This document shows, piece by piece, positions 8,277 through 17,457 of a stretch of 64,000 nucleotides of DNA. The stretch comes from Leishmania donovani. Lineage: Eukaryota; Euglenozoa; Kinetoplastea; Trypanosomatida; Trypanosomatidae. Position 1 is the stretch's first letter. Every line of letters starts with the position of its first letter. Location of the stretch: contig NC_018259.1 of assembly GCF_000227135.1 (NCBI RefSeq), positions 1,172,805 through 1,236,804 of the forward strand. Direction: 5' to 3'. The notes beneath the pieces were generated by a model. It searched no databases. It was given only the letters and a program-made list of their open reading frames with translations, and was not told the DNA's origin. A program made the translations under genes and the position numbers.

Positions 8277-10960
8277 AAATATTAAAGCATGAACGACAGA
8301 GCATGTTGCGCTTGGCTGGCGTAAATTGTCGGCCGCGCAAAGGGGAGAGAATGAAAAGCTGCTGATCGAGAATTTTTAGAAAATCTAATGTAGAATCTAA
8401 GATCTGGAAGGTGACAATACGTTAAAGAGGTGTTGCTGTGCCTTTTGCTTGCGTTGGCTGTAAAAATTAAGGCTGTGGCGTTCGTGCGACGTTCTGCGTG
8501 AGGGTTTTTCTTGGGTGAAAGTGGATGGGGCAGCGGGCGTATTTCGCAAATTTTAAAGTGGGGGGGGGGGTCCCGAAGGATAAATTAGAGCCGAAAAGGG
8601 AGCCCAGGAATCATTGGAGTGAAGTTTTTGAGAACGTACAGTACGAGTTTTCTTGAAAGCATGGTGAAATATAGTAAGGCCTTGGGGCGGTGGGGTGGTC
8701 CACTGTGTTTTGTGCTTGTGGTTTGTTTTTCAAGAAGCTTAGAGCTGTGTCTTTTGCCCTTTGGCTTTTTTATACTGTTTTTTTTTCTGAGAGGGGATTC
8801 TTGTGAAATGAAAATGAAAAAAAAAACGCCGACTCCTGCGGTGGAGAAAAACCCACCAATAGAATGTGCTTGGTGTTGGAAAAGAGCGGCGGAGCACGTA
8901 AGATTCAGACAAAGAACTTCATAGAGATGTTCGATTCTTTGGGTCCTACAACGTGGGGGAAAAGAACAGCGCCGCATCCCGGGTTCGTAGAAAGCAGGCT
9001 CTGTCGCCAGCAAAAAAAAATGATCGCGGATGCGGACTAGAACTTGGAGCTTTTGACCACCAGCGCACTAAACAGATGCTTGCCAGAGGCTCTTTCAGAT
9101 GTGAAAAATGTGTTTGATAACGAAAAAAGCGCAACGGGAAGGGGGCGGCCTGCGACCGCGCTGGCTTTGAAAATGGGCAAAGGCTGTTAAAAAAACATGA
9201 AGGGGTGTGTTTGGAAGGGGTGTTTCAACTGCTAGTTCTGCAGCTATGCAAAATGCGGCGTGTTTTGCCAAAATTTTGGTTGGCGATTTCTGGCTTCCCT
9301 GTCTTTTTTGATAAATGGTCTCGTCATTTTTTCGGTGCCGCTCGGTGGCTTTGGCTTTGGTGGCACCTTGTGGTGGCTGGCGCGGTTTCGCGCAATTTGT
9401 GTGGCTTCGAATGATGAGAATCTAAGGGTCATGCGCCGTATGCCCTCCTTACGGTGTTTGCTAAGAGGAGGGCGCTCCTAGGGCTGTTCCGCTCTGTTTT
9501 TCCCTCGCTTACTTTGCCCGGGAAAAATTGCAGCACTACGGATTGTGGGGGCTCGGCAATCGGCCGGCCCATGAAGACTTGCGTGCCGCCGATTTCAACG
9601 CCCCTGTGATCGGGCTTTTGGCGCCCGGGACGCGATGTCGAGAAGCAGGCAGAGCATCGCGTGTTTTATCGGCGGTTGTTGTTGCTGATCTATGGCAACG
9701 CAAAAAACATGCTTTTCCTCACTCCTCGGCGGTGGTTGGCCTGTTTGTCTTTCACCAGAGGTCGGCGGTTATTTCGGTTTGGTCGAATACCGTTGCACTT
9801 TCCACAAGAATTTCTTTGTTTTTTGGCATCCTGCTGATATCCTTGTCTCGGGTATTCGCGTCTCTGCAAGGGGAGGGGGGGGGGTTGTTCGTTGCGTTGC
9901 TGGAAGGTCTGCAATCTGCGCTGGTTAATCGAAACCTGGTTTTGTGCTTCGCTCGCTTTAGGGGTCGAATAATGTTTCTGTGTCGAGTCGATCGGATGTC
10001 TTTTGGCTTCTCTCCTCATTGTGTTCTTTGGGTTGCCGCTGCCACGAAACAAGTGTTGTTTCACGAGGGGTGGTGAGCGTTTCCTTGTGTTCGGCGGTGG
10101 GGTAGCCGCAAATCTTCGTTTCGCGATGGTTGATGGATTCGCGGGCTTTCATTACATTGCGGGTAAGGGGGTGCAAATAAGACGATGGTGGGTCAGCGAG
10201 CGCATGACAGGATTCAGGCTTTCGGGGCATGGCACTGCCAGCACCACAGGGGGTGAAATGCTTCGGGTGCGTGAATGTTCGATTGCAAGCTCTTTGCTGG
10301 AGCAGGGGGGCGCCAGCTGCTTAGCCAAGTCGCATTATTTTTGGTGAGATGTTCATGGGGTTGGGATCATGGTACTCAGCCAAATGGTTGCAATCTGCGC
10401 TGCTTGCTTAAGTGGCGTCAACATTCGAATGACCGGGGTGGGAAGGGGTCTGTGAGACTCCTGGCTTGTTTGGTGGTGGTGGTGGGGGGGGGGAGAGGCA
10501 TGCGCGTCTTCAGCGAAAAGCACCTAATCGTGGATTGACTGTGTGATACTGCAGCGCTGATGTGGCTGAGTAAGTTGTCGTCGGAGAGGAGTGAAGGGTA
10601 AAAGGCGGGGCCGGAGCCGGTGAGCGGACTCATGCAGGCGAATCTGAGGTATTCTTTGCTTGGAATGCGAGACTTCTCCAAAGCTAAAAGAAGAGGGGGT
10701 GGCTTGGTGCTTGGCTCTAAGCACACCTTCCTGTGTGTTTGCATCACCGTGGCGGCGGCAGTACAGGATTCTATGTGCGACTTTATTTTGCACTGTTCTG
10801 TGCAGTGCTGAAAAAAAAAAACCAGTGCCCGGATGCAATCGCCCGTCGTTCACGTCCACACTTCCTACCTCCCGACTTTGAAGATTATTTGACGGCTGCC
10901 TCACAGTGCCGCTGGACGGCGACTGCCATTTCTGCGTGATCAAGCTTCCGTGGCCCAACA
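8277..10960 (+). promoter_or_regulatory. Right arm: G/T-rich, three G-tracts
   Basis: The plus strand is rich in G and T up to the first rightward gene. It has uninterrupted G runs at 8560-8570 (11), 9875-9884 (10) and 10484-10493 (10), the last preceded by a GGT repeat. This mirrors the C-tracts of the left arm about an axis near 8.1 kb. Several frames are open here, but they are compositional, use non-ATG starts or lack family resemblance. Confidence 0.6.
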
Positions 10961-10970
10961 ACTTTTCTGC

Positions 10971-10997
10971 TTACCTTGTCGTCTTTCTTTTCACAAG
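10971..10997 (+). promoter_or_regulatory. Trans-splice acceptor before the NTAQ1-like gene
   Basis: A C/T-rich run (10971-10992) ends in ACAAG with AG at 10996-10997. The next in-frame ATG is 11042, so the frame upstream of the acceptor is not translated. This decides the start of the amidase gene. Confidence 0.6.
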
Positions 10998-11041
10998 TTA
11001 GCAAAGTGTGTTGCAAAGGGAATAAAACTAGTGCAGCGACA

Positions 11042-11767
11042 ATGACGCGTCCTCTTTACTATGCCTTTTGTTACTGCGAAGAAAATGTGTACAAATTTCT
11101 AGAGACGATTTCTGCAATGAGCGATTTATTTGACCGAAGCTGTGCTGTTTTTATGACTTCCTTTTGCTGTGCACCCTGCGATGAGGCTCTCAACGAGTGG
11201 ACTTCTGTCGTACCATATAGGCCCTACGAATCTTCAGAGTTTAGGAAGGACATCACAACATGGGATTACCATGTGATTGCTCTGGTGCGGGCGACGCGCA
11301 CTGGTAAGTGGTACGTTGTTGATCAGGACTCACGGTTGCCACCTACAGAGGATACCGAGCTGGGCTCATTAGCTCCACACTGCATTGATCTTGACAAATA
11401 CGTCGCACAGGTATTGTTTCTCGATACAGCTGTCACAAATGCTGTCTGTTCTGAGCTGACAGAACTTCTGAACCGGGTGCGTTATCGGGTTATTGAGCGG
11501 GACGATTATCTCTCCTTTTTTAGAAGTGATCGGTCTCACATGCAGAAGGAACCGGGAGTGTATCGAACGCTGCCACCACAGTGGCCTTTGATCAATGGGT
11601 GCTCTACTTGCGTAGGGGACGAGGTTAGGAGAAGAGCGGAGTCAACATTGAGCGCGCTGCCGTCAACTTTAAGGGCGAACAACCTTGTATGTTTTATTAA
11701 TGCGGCCAATACCACAATCCCAGGGGTAATTATCGACAGACACTCGTTTGCAGATTTTTTTCGATAG
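11042..11767 (+). CDS. NTAQ1: Protein N-terminal glutamine amidohydrolase (WDYHV family)
   Basis: A 241-residue enzyme that deamidates N-terminal glutamine to glutamate, a tertiary destabilising residue in the Arg/N-degron pathway (cytosol/nucleus). Family hallmarks appear in order: YYAFCYCEENVYK at the N-terminus, the name-giving WDYHV (74-78), YVVDQDSRLP (91-100), and the C-terminal blocks FFRSDRSHM (159-167) and HSFADFF (234-240). By remembered alignment with the human enzyme the catalytic triad is C12, H77 and D94, all present. It is slightly longer than the human form because of an insertion near 185-215. First gene of the rightward unit, directly beside the strand switch. Confidence 0.92.
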   Translation: MTRPLYYAFCYCEENVYKFLETISAMSDLFDRSCAVFMTSFCCAPCDEALNEWTSVVPYRPYESSEFRKDITTWDYHVIALVRATRTGKWYVVDQDSRLPPTEDTELGSLAPHCIDLDKYVAQVLFLDTAVTNAVCSELTELLNRVRYRVIERDDYLSFFRSDRSHMQKEPGVYRTLPPQWPLINGCSTCVGDEVRRRAESTLSALPSTLRANNLVCFINAANTTIPGVIIDRHSFADFFR

Positions 11768-11920
11768 CTATAAAAAAAAACTATTTTATGCGAGTGCGAT
11801 GGAGCTCTGCCACCACAGTAACAGGGTTTCCTTCCGCGCATTGTGGACTGCTGGCTGATGTTTGCGCACCTTTTCTTTCTGCGCGTTAGCTGTCTTCATT
11901 TTCAATGCCGAGCATAATGA

Positions 11921-11967
11921 GCTTCAATCCTTCCTTTCTTCCTTCTTACCTTGTCTTCTTCTACAAG
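11921..11967 (+). promoter_or_regulatory. Polypyrimidine tract and acceptor before the 852-residue gene
   Basis: A 45-base C/T-rich tract ends in CTACAAG with AG at 11966-11967; the next in-frame ATG is 11992. The ATG at 11905 lies upstream of the acceptor and is therefore unlikely to be used. Confidence 0.6.
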
Positions 11968-11991
11968 TCTACATACCGAAAAGTTACAGAG

Positions 11992-14550
11992 ATGCATCAG
12001 AGAACGGATGGCACAACTGGCTACTTTAACGATGTTCCGTATTTTACGCCTGTCGAGACGGCTGTCTTCTATGAAGCTGTGCAAAGCTGCCGCTTGCACA
12101 GGCTTCCGGCGCATTTAATGGTAAAGTCGAGATCTATTCCCTTCTTTACAAATTCCGACTCTGCGTTAGCACGTGCACTGGAAAAAACGGATGCCGATAG
12201 GAAAGGAAAGCTCAAGGTAGAGTCAAGCGCACCCCTTCCCATATTCACGACAGACTATTCTGCAAACCAGATGCTGTTCAAGGCTTCCGGCAAAGACTAC
12301 GTGTCTCTAAGTGAGGTTTGCAGCATTTTTGATGCGTCGACAAGAAACACTGAGTCCAATACCGTCGACATCAACTCGCTCAACAATGAAGCGATAAATA
12401 AGGTATGGACTGAGCTGCTTCTCTTCCTCAACAGCTGTAGCGGTTCGGTAGGCAGATTCGTTGTTCACAACATCGATACGCTGTGCAGCATGTCTGACGG
12501 CTCCTGTGAGTTTCTTGTTTCTCTGCTTTTGGCGGGTGTCGCGTCGATTCTTCGCTACTATTCTCACATCGGCGATCGGGAAGCGCTTCTGAATTCGGTT
12601 TCTGTCGAATTTACCGTTCTCAACACCGAGCTAGGCTCGAGGGTCGCCGACAGTCTCCAGTTTTTTGTTGAAAAGAGCCTGAGGCTGACAGTCTCTCGCT
12701 CACGCGAAGACAATTTCAAGGCAGCATACGATGAGCTAATTTCTTCCATACCCTGCATAGAGTTCTCTGACGACGACTGGATGGATGCAATTTGTGGCGA
12801 GATCGTAGACGCACATGAGATGCTGTGCGACAAAGATACTGATGCGGCCGGTTCTGGGAGTTTCATCTCACCCATAGTGCTGCTCATCGCTCCTCCAGAG
12901 CCTTCTCTGCGTGTAGCTTTGGAGAAACAAATTTTGGACAGCTACAGCAGCGAGGCTCTACGAGTACAAAGTGACGGAGAATGGAGCCATGCGCAGTTTG
13001 ATAAAAACGCACCTCTTGTTTTCATCTGCAGCTCTTATTGGCTTGTTGAGCAGATGAGTATGCCGAGAGGAGATGGCTTGCTACACCGGCTGAACGTGCA
13101 GATCATAGTGCATGGTGGGTTCTGCGAAATCGGGGACTCCGCTGAGGAGGAAATTCTGCGCTGCGTGATCGCCCTGAAAAGCTGCGGCATTCAATGGGAG
13201 GAAATGCGAGTCATGCAGCACAGGGAACCGTCGTACTGGCGACTGGAAGAACCTGTAACCTTTCGAAGCAACAGCGCACTGGCGCAAGAGTGTGCCAATG
13301 TGCTTCTCCTTCTGTTTCGCCGCTTTCTCACTCCATACTCTCCTTTCAGCAAACAGCCGTACACGTCGCTTCCACGCGACATTTTTTGCTCACGCCGAGG
13401 GTGGGATTTCTACCACAGGCTGACGCAAACGCTGCGTCTCGCCGGGGTCCTGGCGCCTGAGGCGGCTGCTCCCTTCGAAACAATTGAGTTGACGGTTTTG
13501 GGTCGATTTTTATCGTACCGATTTCGAATCGGAGAAGGGGCGCTGATCGGTGACACGCTTACTGTCACTGACGGAAAAGCCATTTTATGGGCGTTTTTGT
13601 TTCGTCAACCGCTAAACGTTCCCCTCGACGTTATCAAAAGCTGTCATGCGTTTGATTCGTGGGTGGATGCTGCGGTTGCGAATTTCTGCAAAACGTACCG
13701 ACTGGAGTTCGAGCCCGAGGCGAGTACACCACGAAAAGCACTTGTAGCGCAGCTGGCACTTTTCGGAATTGGTGATTGTGCCGTTCGGGACAGAGTGCAC
13801 TATCTCCTTAGTTCACCCAGTGGAGTTCGGCTTCCGCTAAAACAACACCTTGTCACGGCAGCACCTACAAACTGTCGCGGATGGTACGAGCAGGCGCCCT
13901 TGAATGCAGGGCTTGCCCTGGAGAAAAAAGAGGTGAATGTCTTCTGCCTACCCCCTCAGTCGGCATATTGCGAGCTGGAAGCGGTTGAGAAGGGGGTGAG
14001 TTTCCACATACAGTGCCCCATGGAGCTTTCATATCCTCTTATTGTTGCACATTCAGTGCTGCACATTTCGCTGCACAATGTTTGCGTTTTCAGTGAAACT
14101 GCTGACCCCAGCGTCGTGACTCCGCTCCCTGCACACCTTTTGGAGTCAGGAGTGATGTCCAGCTTGTTGTGTGAAGTGACGAGAGGCAATGCTGGTTTCT
14201 GGCTCGATGGCGTCATGAATGAAATTGTATTGACGTCCTCTGCTTCTTCTGTGCTTGCCCCTTTGACGCTGCAGGGAAGGCAATACATACCATACTGCGA
14301 ACGTGAGCTTTTTACGCGAAAAAGGCTTCGGCAGGAGAGAGAGGCAGTCAAAGTCGGCCAATCGGAAGAGTTCAAAGGCACACTTCCACGAACCGCAGCG
14401 GAGCGCAGCGCTGTGGAGGAGCTGGCGGAGCTTATCAGGACCATTGGCAGAGAAAAAGCAGAAAAAGCCGTCCGTGGAAAAAAAGGTTTTAGCTTTTTGG
14501 AGCCGTCACATGAGCTTTACCCATTTTACCTCTATAATTTGAAGCTGTGA
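11992..14550 (+). CDS. Large conserved-type protein with C-terminal SURP-like module
   Basis: An 852-residue protein without a recognised enzyme domain. The body mixes helical and strand-rich stretches with scattered cysteines and no membrane segment. The last ~50 residues resemble a SURP module: VEELAELIRTIG..., then GFSFLEPSHELYPFYLYNLK. This fits the family pattern of an LA-x-hydrophobic-x-x-x-G helix followed by F-x-FL...Y-x-Y. SURP modules occur in splicing factors such as SF3a subunit 1, SWAP and U2-associated SR140. An RNA-processing role is therefore possible, but the rest of the protein does not resemble those factors. Two residues C-terminal to the module end the protein. The start is set by the acceptor at 11967. 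Confidence 0.7.
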   Translation: MHQRTDGTTGYFNDVPYFTPVETAVFYEAVQSCRLHRLPAHLMVKSRSIPFFTNSDSALARALEKTDADRKGKLKVESSAPLPIFTTDYSANQMLFKASGKDYVSLSEVCSIFDASTRNTESNTVDINSLNNEAINKVWTELLLFLNSCSGSVGRFVVHNIDTLCSMSDGSCEFLVSLLLAGVASILRYYSHIGDREALLNSVSVEFTVLNTELGSRVADSLQFFVEKSLRLTVSRSREDNFKAAYDELISSIPCIEFSDDDWMDAICGEIVDAHEMLCDKDTDAAGSGSFISPIVLLIAPPEPSLRVALEKQILDSYSSEALRVQSDGEWSHAQFDKNAPLVFICSSYWLVEQMSMPRGDGLLHRLNVQIIVHGGFCEIGDSAEEEILRCVIALKSCGIQWEEMRVMQHREPSYWRLEEPVTFRSNSALAQECANVLLLLFRRFLTPYSPFSKQPYTSLPRDIFCSRRGWDFYHRLTQTLRLAGVLAPEAAAPFETIELTVLGRFLSYRFRIGEGALIGDTLTVTDGKAILWAFLFRQPLNVPLDVIKSCHAFDSWVDAAVANFCKTYRLEFEPEASTPRKALVAQLALFGIGDCAVRDRVHYLLSSPSGVRLPLKQHLVTAAPTNCRGWYEQAPLNAGLALEKKEVNVFCLPPQSAYCELEAVEKGVSFHIQCPMELSYPLIVAHSVLHISLHNVCVFSETADPSVVTPLPAHLLESGVMSSLLCEVTRGNAGFWLDGVMNEIVLTSSASSVLAPLTLQGRQYIPYCERELFTRKRLRQEREAVKVGQSEEFKGTLPRTAAERSAVEELAELIRTIGREKAEKAVRGKKGFSFLEPSHELYPFYLYNLKL

Positions 14551-14898
14551 TGCAGCAGAAATCAAAGGGGCAAGCGGTACGATCTCCACTTCAGCGGGGC
14601 GGTAAGCGCAGAAGCTCTGAGCACACACAAACAAGACCTGCGAGTGACATAGTAAGCTCTTTTCGATACGAGCTGCTGAACGCCACCCTCTCACTGCTTC
14701 TAGGTCGGCTCAGATGCCAGTCTCGTTTTTTCTTCTCACTGTATGCTTCCATGTCGTGCGACCAAGTTTCTGTGCTGTGGCTGTGGGTCGCACAGTCAAT
14801 CAATTGATCATATCTTCTCGTTTCATTCCCTTATGCCATTTTGCCCCATTTAGTCATCCTTATTGCCGCACCGTAGCTGTGCGGGTGAGGTCCTTGAT
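14551..14898. other. Intergenic
   Basis: About 350 bases. A pyrimidine-rich stretch at about 14690-14850 ending near TTTAG (14852) is the likely acceptor for the next gene. No other feature seen. Confidence 0.5.
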
Positions 14899-15456
14899 AT
14901 GGCAGTGAGAGCACGAAAGGCAATGAAGGAAAGGACTGGTCGCACGAGCAGCTTCTACCGCAGCGCGCTTGGCGTGACTCTTCTCGTAGCCGTTCTTTGT
15001 GCTGTTTCGATGAGCTGGTACAGCTCGCATACATTATCTCATACGCTGAGCGGCACATGGAGCGCCGCAGACGGCAAAACTGTCGTCGCTATGTGCGATG
15101 GTGGTTCTACTTGGAGTGGCACATGCTCCTTAGAGTCGGAGGACTTCCGTTATGAAGGCTCAGTGCTAGCCTCCCCACTGAGCGGTGGTGGGTGGGTTGC
15201 TGTTCTCCGATCAAATTCTGGTAACGCCATTCTTATGGGGCACAAGAAAGGGACCCTAACAGTTGTGTTGGAAAACGTTGGCGGTGCTCTTCGCAAAGCC
15301 GAGTACGTACGCAGCACTACACAAGCAGAGGATTTTCTGACTGCCTTGCGGCTGAAAGGCAAGTACATTGGTGCGCTGTTTGTGATGGTAGGCACCTACA
15401 AATGGATACAGGTGTCCTTTTTTTGCACATCGCTGCGCCGTGCGAGGCGCTTCTGA
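14899..15456 (+). CDS. Hypothetical single-pass membrane protein
   Basis: A 185-residue protein I do not recognise. A basic N-terminus (about residues 1-22) precedes one transmembrane segment (about 23-42, SALGVTLLVAVLCAVSM). After it comes a small, strand-rich domain with GTWS, DGGSTWSG and repeated G-rich turns, containing two cysteines. The C-terminus is rich in aromatic and basic residues. The orientation rule (basic side in) predicts that the domain lies in the lumen or outside. The frame is open further upstream without an ATG, so 14899 is the first usable start after the likely acceptor. Confidence 0.6.
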   Translation: MAVRARKAMKERTGRTSSFYRSALGVTLLVAVLCAVSMSWYSSHTLSHTLSGTWSAADGKTVVAMCDGGSTWSGTCSLESEDFRYEGSVLASPLSGGGWVAVLRSNSGNAILMGHKKGTLTVVLENVGGALRKAEYVRSTTQAEDFLTALRLKGKYIGALFVMVGTYKWIQVSFFCTSLRRARRF

Positions 15457-15870
15457 CCTGATAGCAAGCTGCTGCTTTACACCCCTTTGCAGCGAAACAC
15501 AAGAAACCAAAGACGCGCAGTCAAGGCAGTATCCTGTTCGCGGGGAGGGGGGAGGCACCTTTACGAGCGTTTGTGGGGCACTTTTGCACATCGCGGACGC
15601 CACCGGCGGCCCGGCATTGCAGAATGCACCAATGTCGTCGTCCTCGCCCGCAACCTGCATGCTTGTTTTGATGTCCCTGTATCCTTGTGCCTTTTTTCCA
15701 TCCACTCTTCGTCGCGTTCTCGATCACCTTCCCCTAGCTCGATACCGAGGTCAAGGCAAGCGGTAGCGCTGCCTTTTCTCTCTTAGCGACGCACAAGTCG
15801 ATTATCCTCTAGGTCTCGCTTTTCCGATAGGAGTCTTCGCCTCATCATACCCGAAGCGGTCGCAGTGGCC
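15457..15870. other. Intergenic
   Basis: About 400 bases between two plus-strand genes, with C/T-rich stretches at about 15675-15760 that can serve the COA6-like gene. No gene or repeat supported. Confidence 0.5.
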
Positions 15871-16086
15871 ATGCAGAGCGCCAAAAAGCGAGAGCTTTGT
15901 TACAAGACGCGCGACGCGTTCCACAAATGCCTTGACACCCTCCCCGAGGACCCGGAGAAAGAGTGCGCTGCTCAAAAAAAGTTATTTGAGCAATCATGTC
16001 CCAAGAGTTGGGTGTCCTACTTTGAGAAGCAACGCGAGCGCGAGGTGATCTTGCAGCTTCAGGTGGAGCAGTACAAGGGGCGGTAG
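15871..16086 (+). CDS. COA6: COA6-like cytochrome c oxidase assembly factor (CHCH)
   Basis: A 71-residue twin-cysteine protein. It has the unusual CX9C-CX10C pair of COA6 (C10-x9-C20 and C32-x10-C43), followed by PKSWVSYFEKQRE, which parallels the CPxxWxxYFDKRR segment of human COA6. The family works in the mitochondrial intermembrane space, in copper delivery to COX2 and assembly of complex IV, and is imported by the MIA pathway without a cleaved presequence, consistent with the short N-terminus. A GTG two codons upstream is in frame, but ATG 15871 is the natural start. Complete. Confidence 0.85.
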   Translation: MQSAKKRELCYKTRDAFHKCLDTLPEDPEKECAAQKKLFEQSCPKSWVSYFEKQREREVILQLQVEQYKGR

Positions 16087-16457
16087 TTAGTGGCTACTCT
16101 CTGTCTTTTCCGACATGTGCTTGGCTGTCACATTTTTCTGGAGCTGTCTCTTTGGTCACAATCGACGTGCAATTCTGAAATCTTTAGTTTTCTCGGTTGC
16201 GCAACTCGGGCCCCTTTCCCCGGCTCGGCAGCAAGCTTCCGAAGGTGCACTACTTGTACACTCGGCTGACAATCGAGTTGTCCGCTTTGGTGTATGTGCT
16301 GCGGCAGTAAGCTCGCTCGTTTCTCACTTCCAACCCCTACGAATTGTCGTCCTATCCCTCTTTTCGGTCTGGCTGCGGCTCCCTCCCTTTCCCTTTCTTC
16401 TCACAAGTCACACACACACACACACACACACAATACTAGTCAAAAGCAAAAGAAGAC
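16087..16457. repeat. Intergenic with CA repeat 16409-16432
   Basis: The 24-base CA dinucleotide run directly precedes the EMC6 gene and follows a pyrimidine tract (16360-16402). The acceptor AG for EMC6 probably lies between 16439 and 16453. Confidence 0.6.
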
Positions 16458-16781
16458 ATGAACACGCAGGACGAACGATTTGTGGGCCGTGTGCTGGAGA
16501 AAAACTACGAATCCGTGTTCCAGGTCCGCACGATGGGATCGCTACTGGCGGGGATTGCAGCTGGGGTTCTAGGACTCACGAACTTCCGGGGCCTCTTTTT
16601 CTTCATAGCTTGTGCTGTCGTTACGTCCTTTGCCATCATGGCGTTCGGCTGCGGCGGAAACGCGCACAAGTGCTTCCCGAAAGGCACATCAGAGCTATTC
16701 TCTGTACAGCAATTGCTGTCAGGCGCCATGACCTACATCCTTGTGTGGACGGTGGCGTACGACGCCATCTACATTTTTTAG
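16458..16781 (+). CDS. EMC6: ER membrane protein complex subunit 6 (EMC6/TMEM93)
   Basis: A 107-residue protein with three hydrophobic segments (about 27-45, 46-66 and 85-105). EMC6 is a core subunit of the ER membrane complex that inserts tail-anchored and multipass proteins. The pattern matches the family: a short cytosolic N-terminus, RTMGSLLAGIAAGVLGLTNFRG at the first membrane helix (family: aagilGLtg.yGf), a short charged linker with FPKGTSELF, and a last helix ending TYILVWTVAYDAIYIF (family: TYvLFWTFLYg). Length and topology are typical. Start ATG at 16458. Confidence 0.88.
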   Translation: MNTQDERFVGRVLEKNYESVFQVRTMGSLLAGIAAGVLGLTNFRGLFFFIACAVVTSFAIMAFGCGGNAHKCFPKGTSELFSVQQLLSGAMTYILVWTVAYDAIYIF

Positions 16782-17457
16782 CGTCACTCGGGCAGCCGCA
16801 AGGAGTGCGCGGATACCTCTACCTTCTCCTCATGTTTGTGTGGGGCTGCATTATAATGATCTGAAACTTGGCGTACATCAACTGAAAGCAAGGTGGGCCC
16901 AGTGGGCGTGGAAGACCACGGTGCCATGCTGAGCAGTCGCGTCGGTAATGAGAGTCGAGCGAGCTTGTGGGGAAAAAAATGACGGAGCGCTGCTCCACAT
17001 GCGGTGACGAGGAGGAGAATGCCCGCAAACAGCCCTGTGTCTCTGTTCCAGCTGAAGTGTTTTTCAACGTTGCACTCGTGTGCGTTTTACTACCTCTACG
17101 TCACCAGCGTTTTCCTCTCCATGTTGGGCACGTCCTACGTTTTTCCATGCTGCTTCTTGAGCGAATGCTTCATGCACGCACTCGAAAGATATACCAACGT
17201 GGCCACAAAGGACATCAGTGCACGCATGCCCATCTCTTCATCTTTTATCCTCTCTGCTACACGTAATACCATAGACTGCCAGCACGCACTCAACAAACAC
17301 ACGCTGGTATCCGATGCTTACGGGGTTGGCAAGTTCAATGTGGTGCCGCTCCTTTTTGTGAAACATAAGCTGCACCTCGGCACATTACTTCACCATACGC
17401 TGAAACACATACACACAAACACAAACCAGTATACACGTGTTCCCTCCACAGCCCAAC
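16782..17457. other. Intergenic upstream of the decayed CNNM copy
   Basis: About 675 bases, open by chance in the pseudogene's first frame but with no family resemblance. A CA-rich tract at 17405-17430 could be the old acceptor region. Nothing else seen. Confidence 0.5.

Larger units (their letters stand above)
5030..11041. promoter_or_regulatory. Divergent strand-switch region (putative bidirectional Pol II start)
   Basis: All genes left of this 6 kb stretch are on the minus strand and all to the right are on the plus strand, so transcription diverges from here. No frame inside is convincing. In Leishmania and Trypanosoma, divergent strand switches are where Pol II initiates polycistronic transcription, with histone variants and acetylation instead of classical promoters; GT-rich DNA in the direction of transcription and long C/G tracts have been reported there. 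The region shows both features (see the arm entries). The assignment is by position and composition; no chromatin evidence is visible in sequence. Confidence 0.8.

Noticed and set aside
7803..8365. Open frames inside the dispersed element (also at 31182-31702 and 55543-56063)
   Set aside because: Frames are open on both strands because the DNA is GC-rich. They recur only because the repeat recurs, and show no reverse-transcriptase or other motif.
8970..9000. GGGTTCGTAG string as a tRNA T-arm
   Set aside because: Wrong T-loop and no matching acceptor or D-arm.
9528..10076. 182-codon plus-strand frame in the right arm
   Set aside because: It starts at TTG, is driven by G/T-rich composition and resembles no family.
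16115..16864. 249-codon frame overlapping EMC6
   Set aside because: It overlaps the clear EMC6 gene in another frame and includes a CA repeat.
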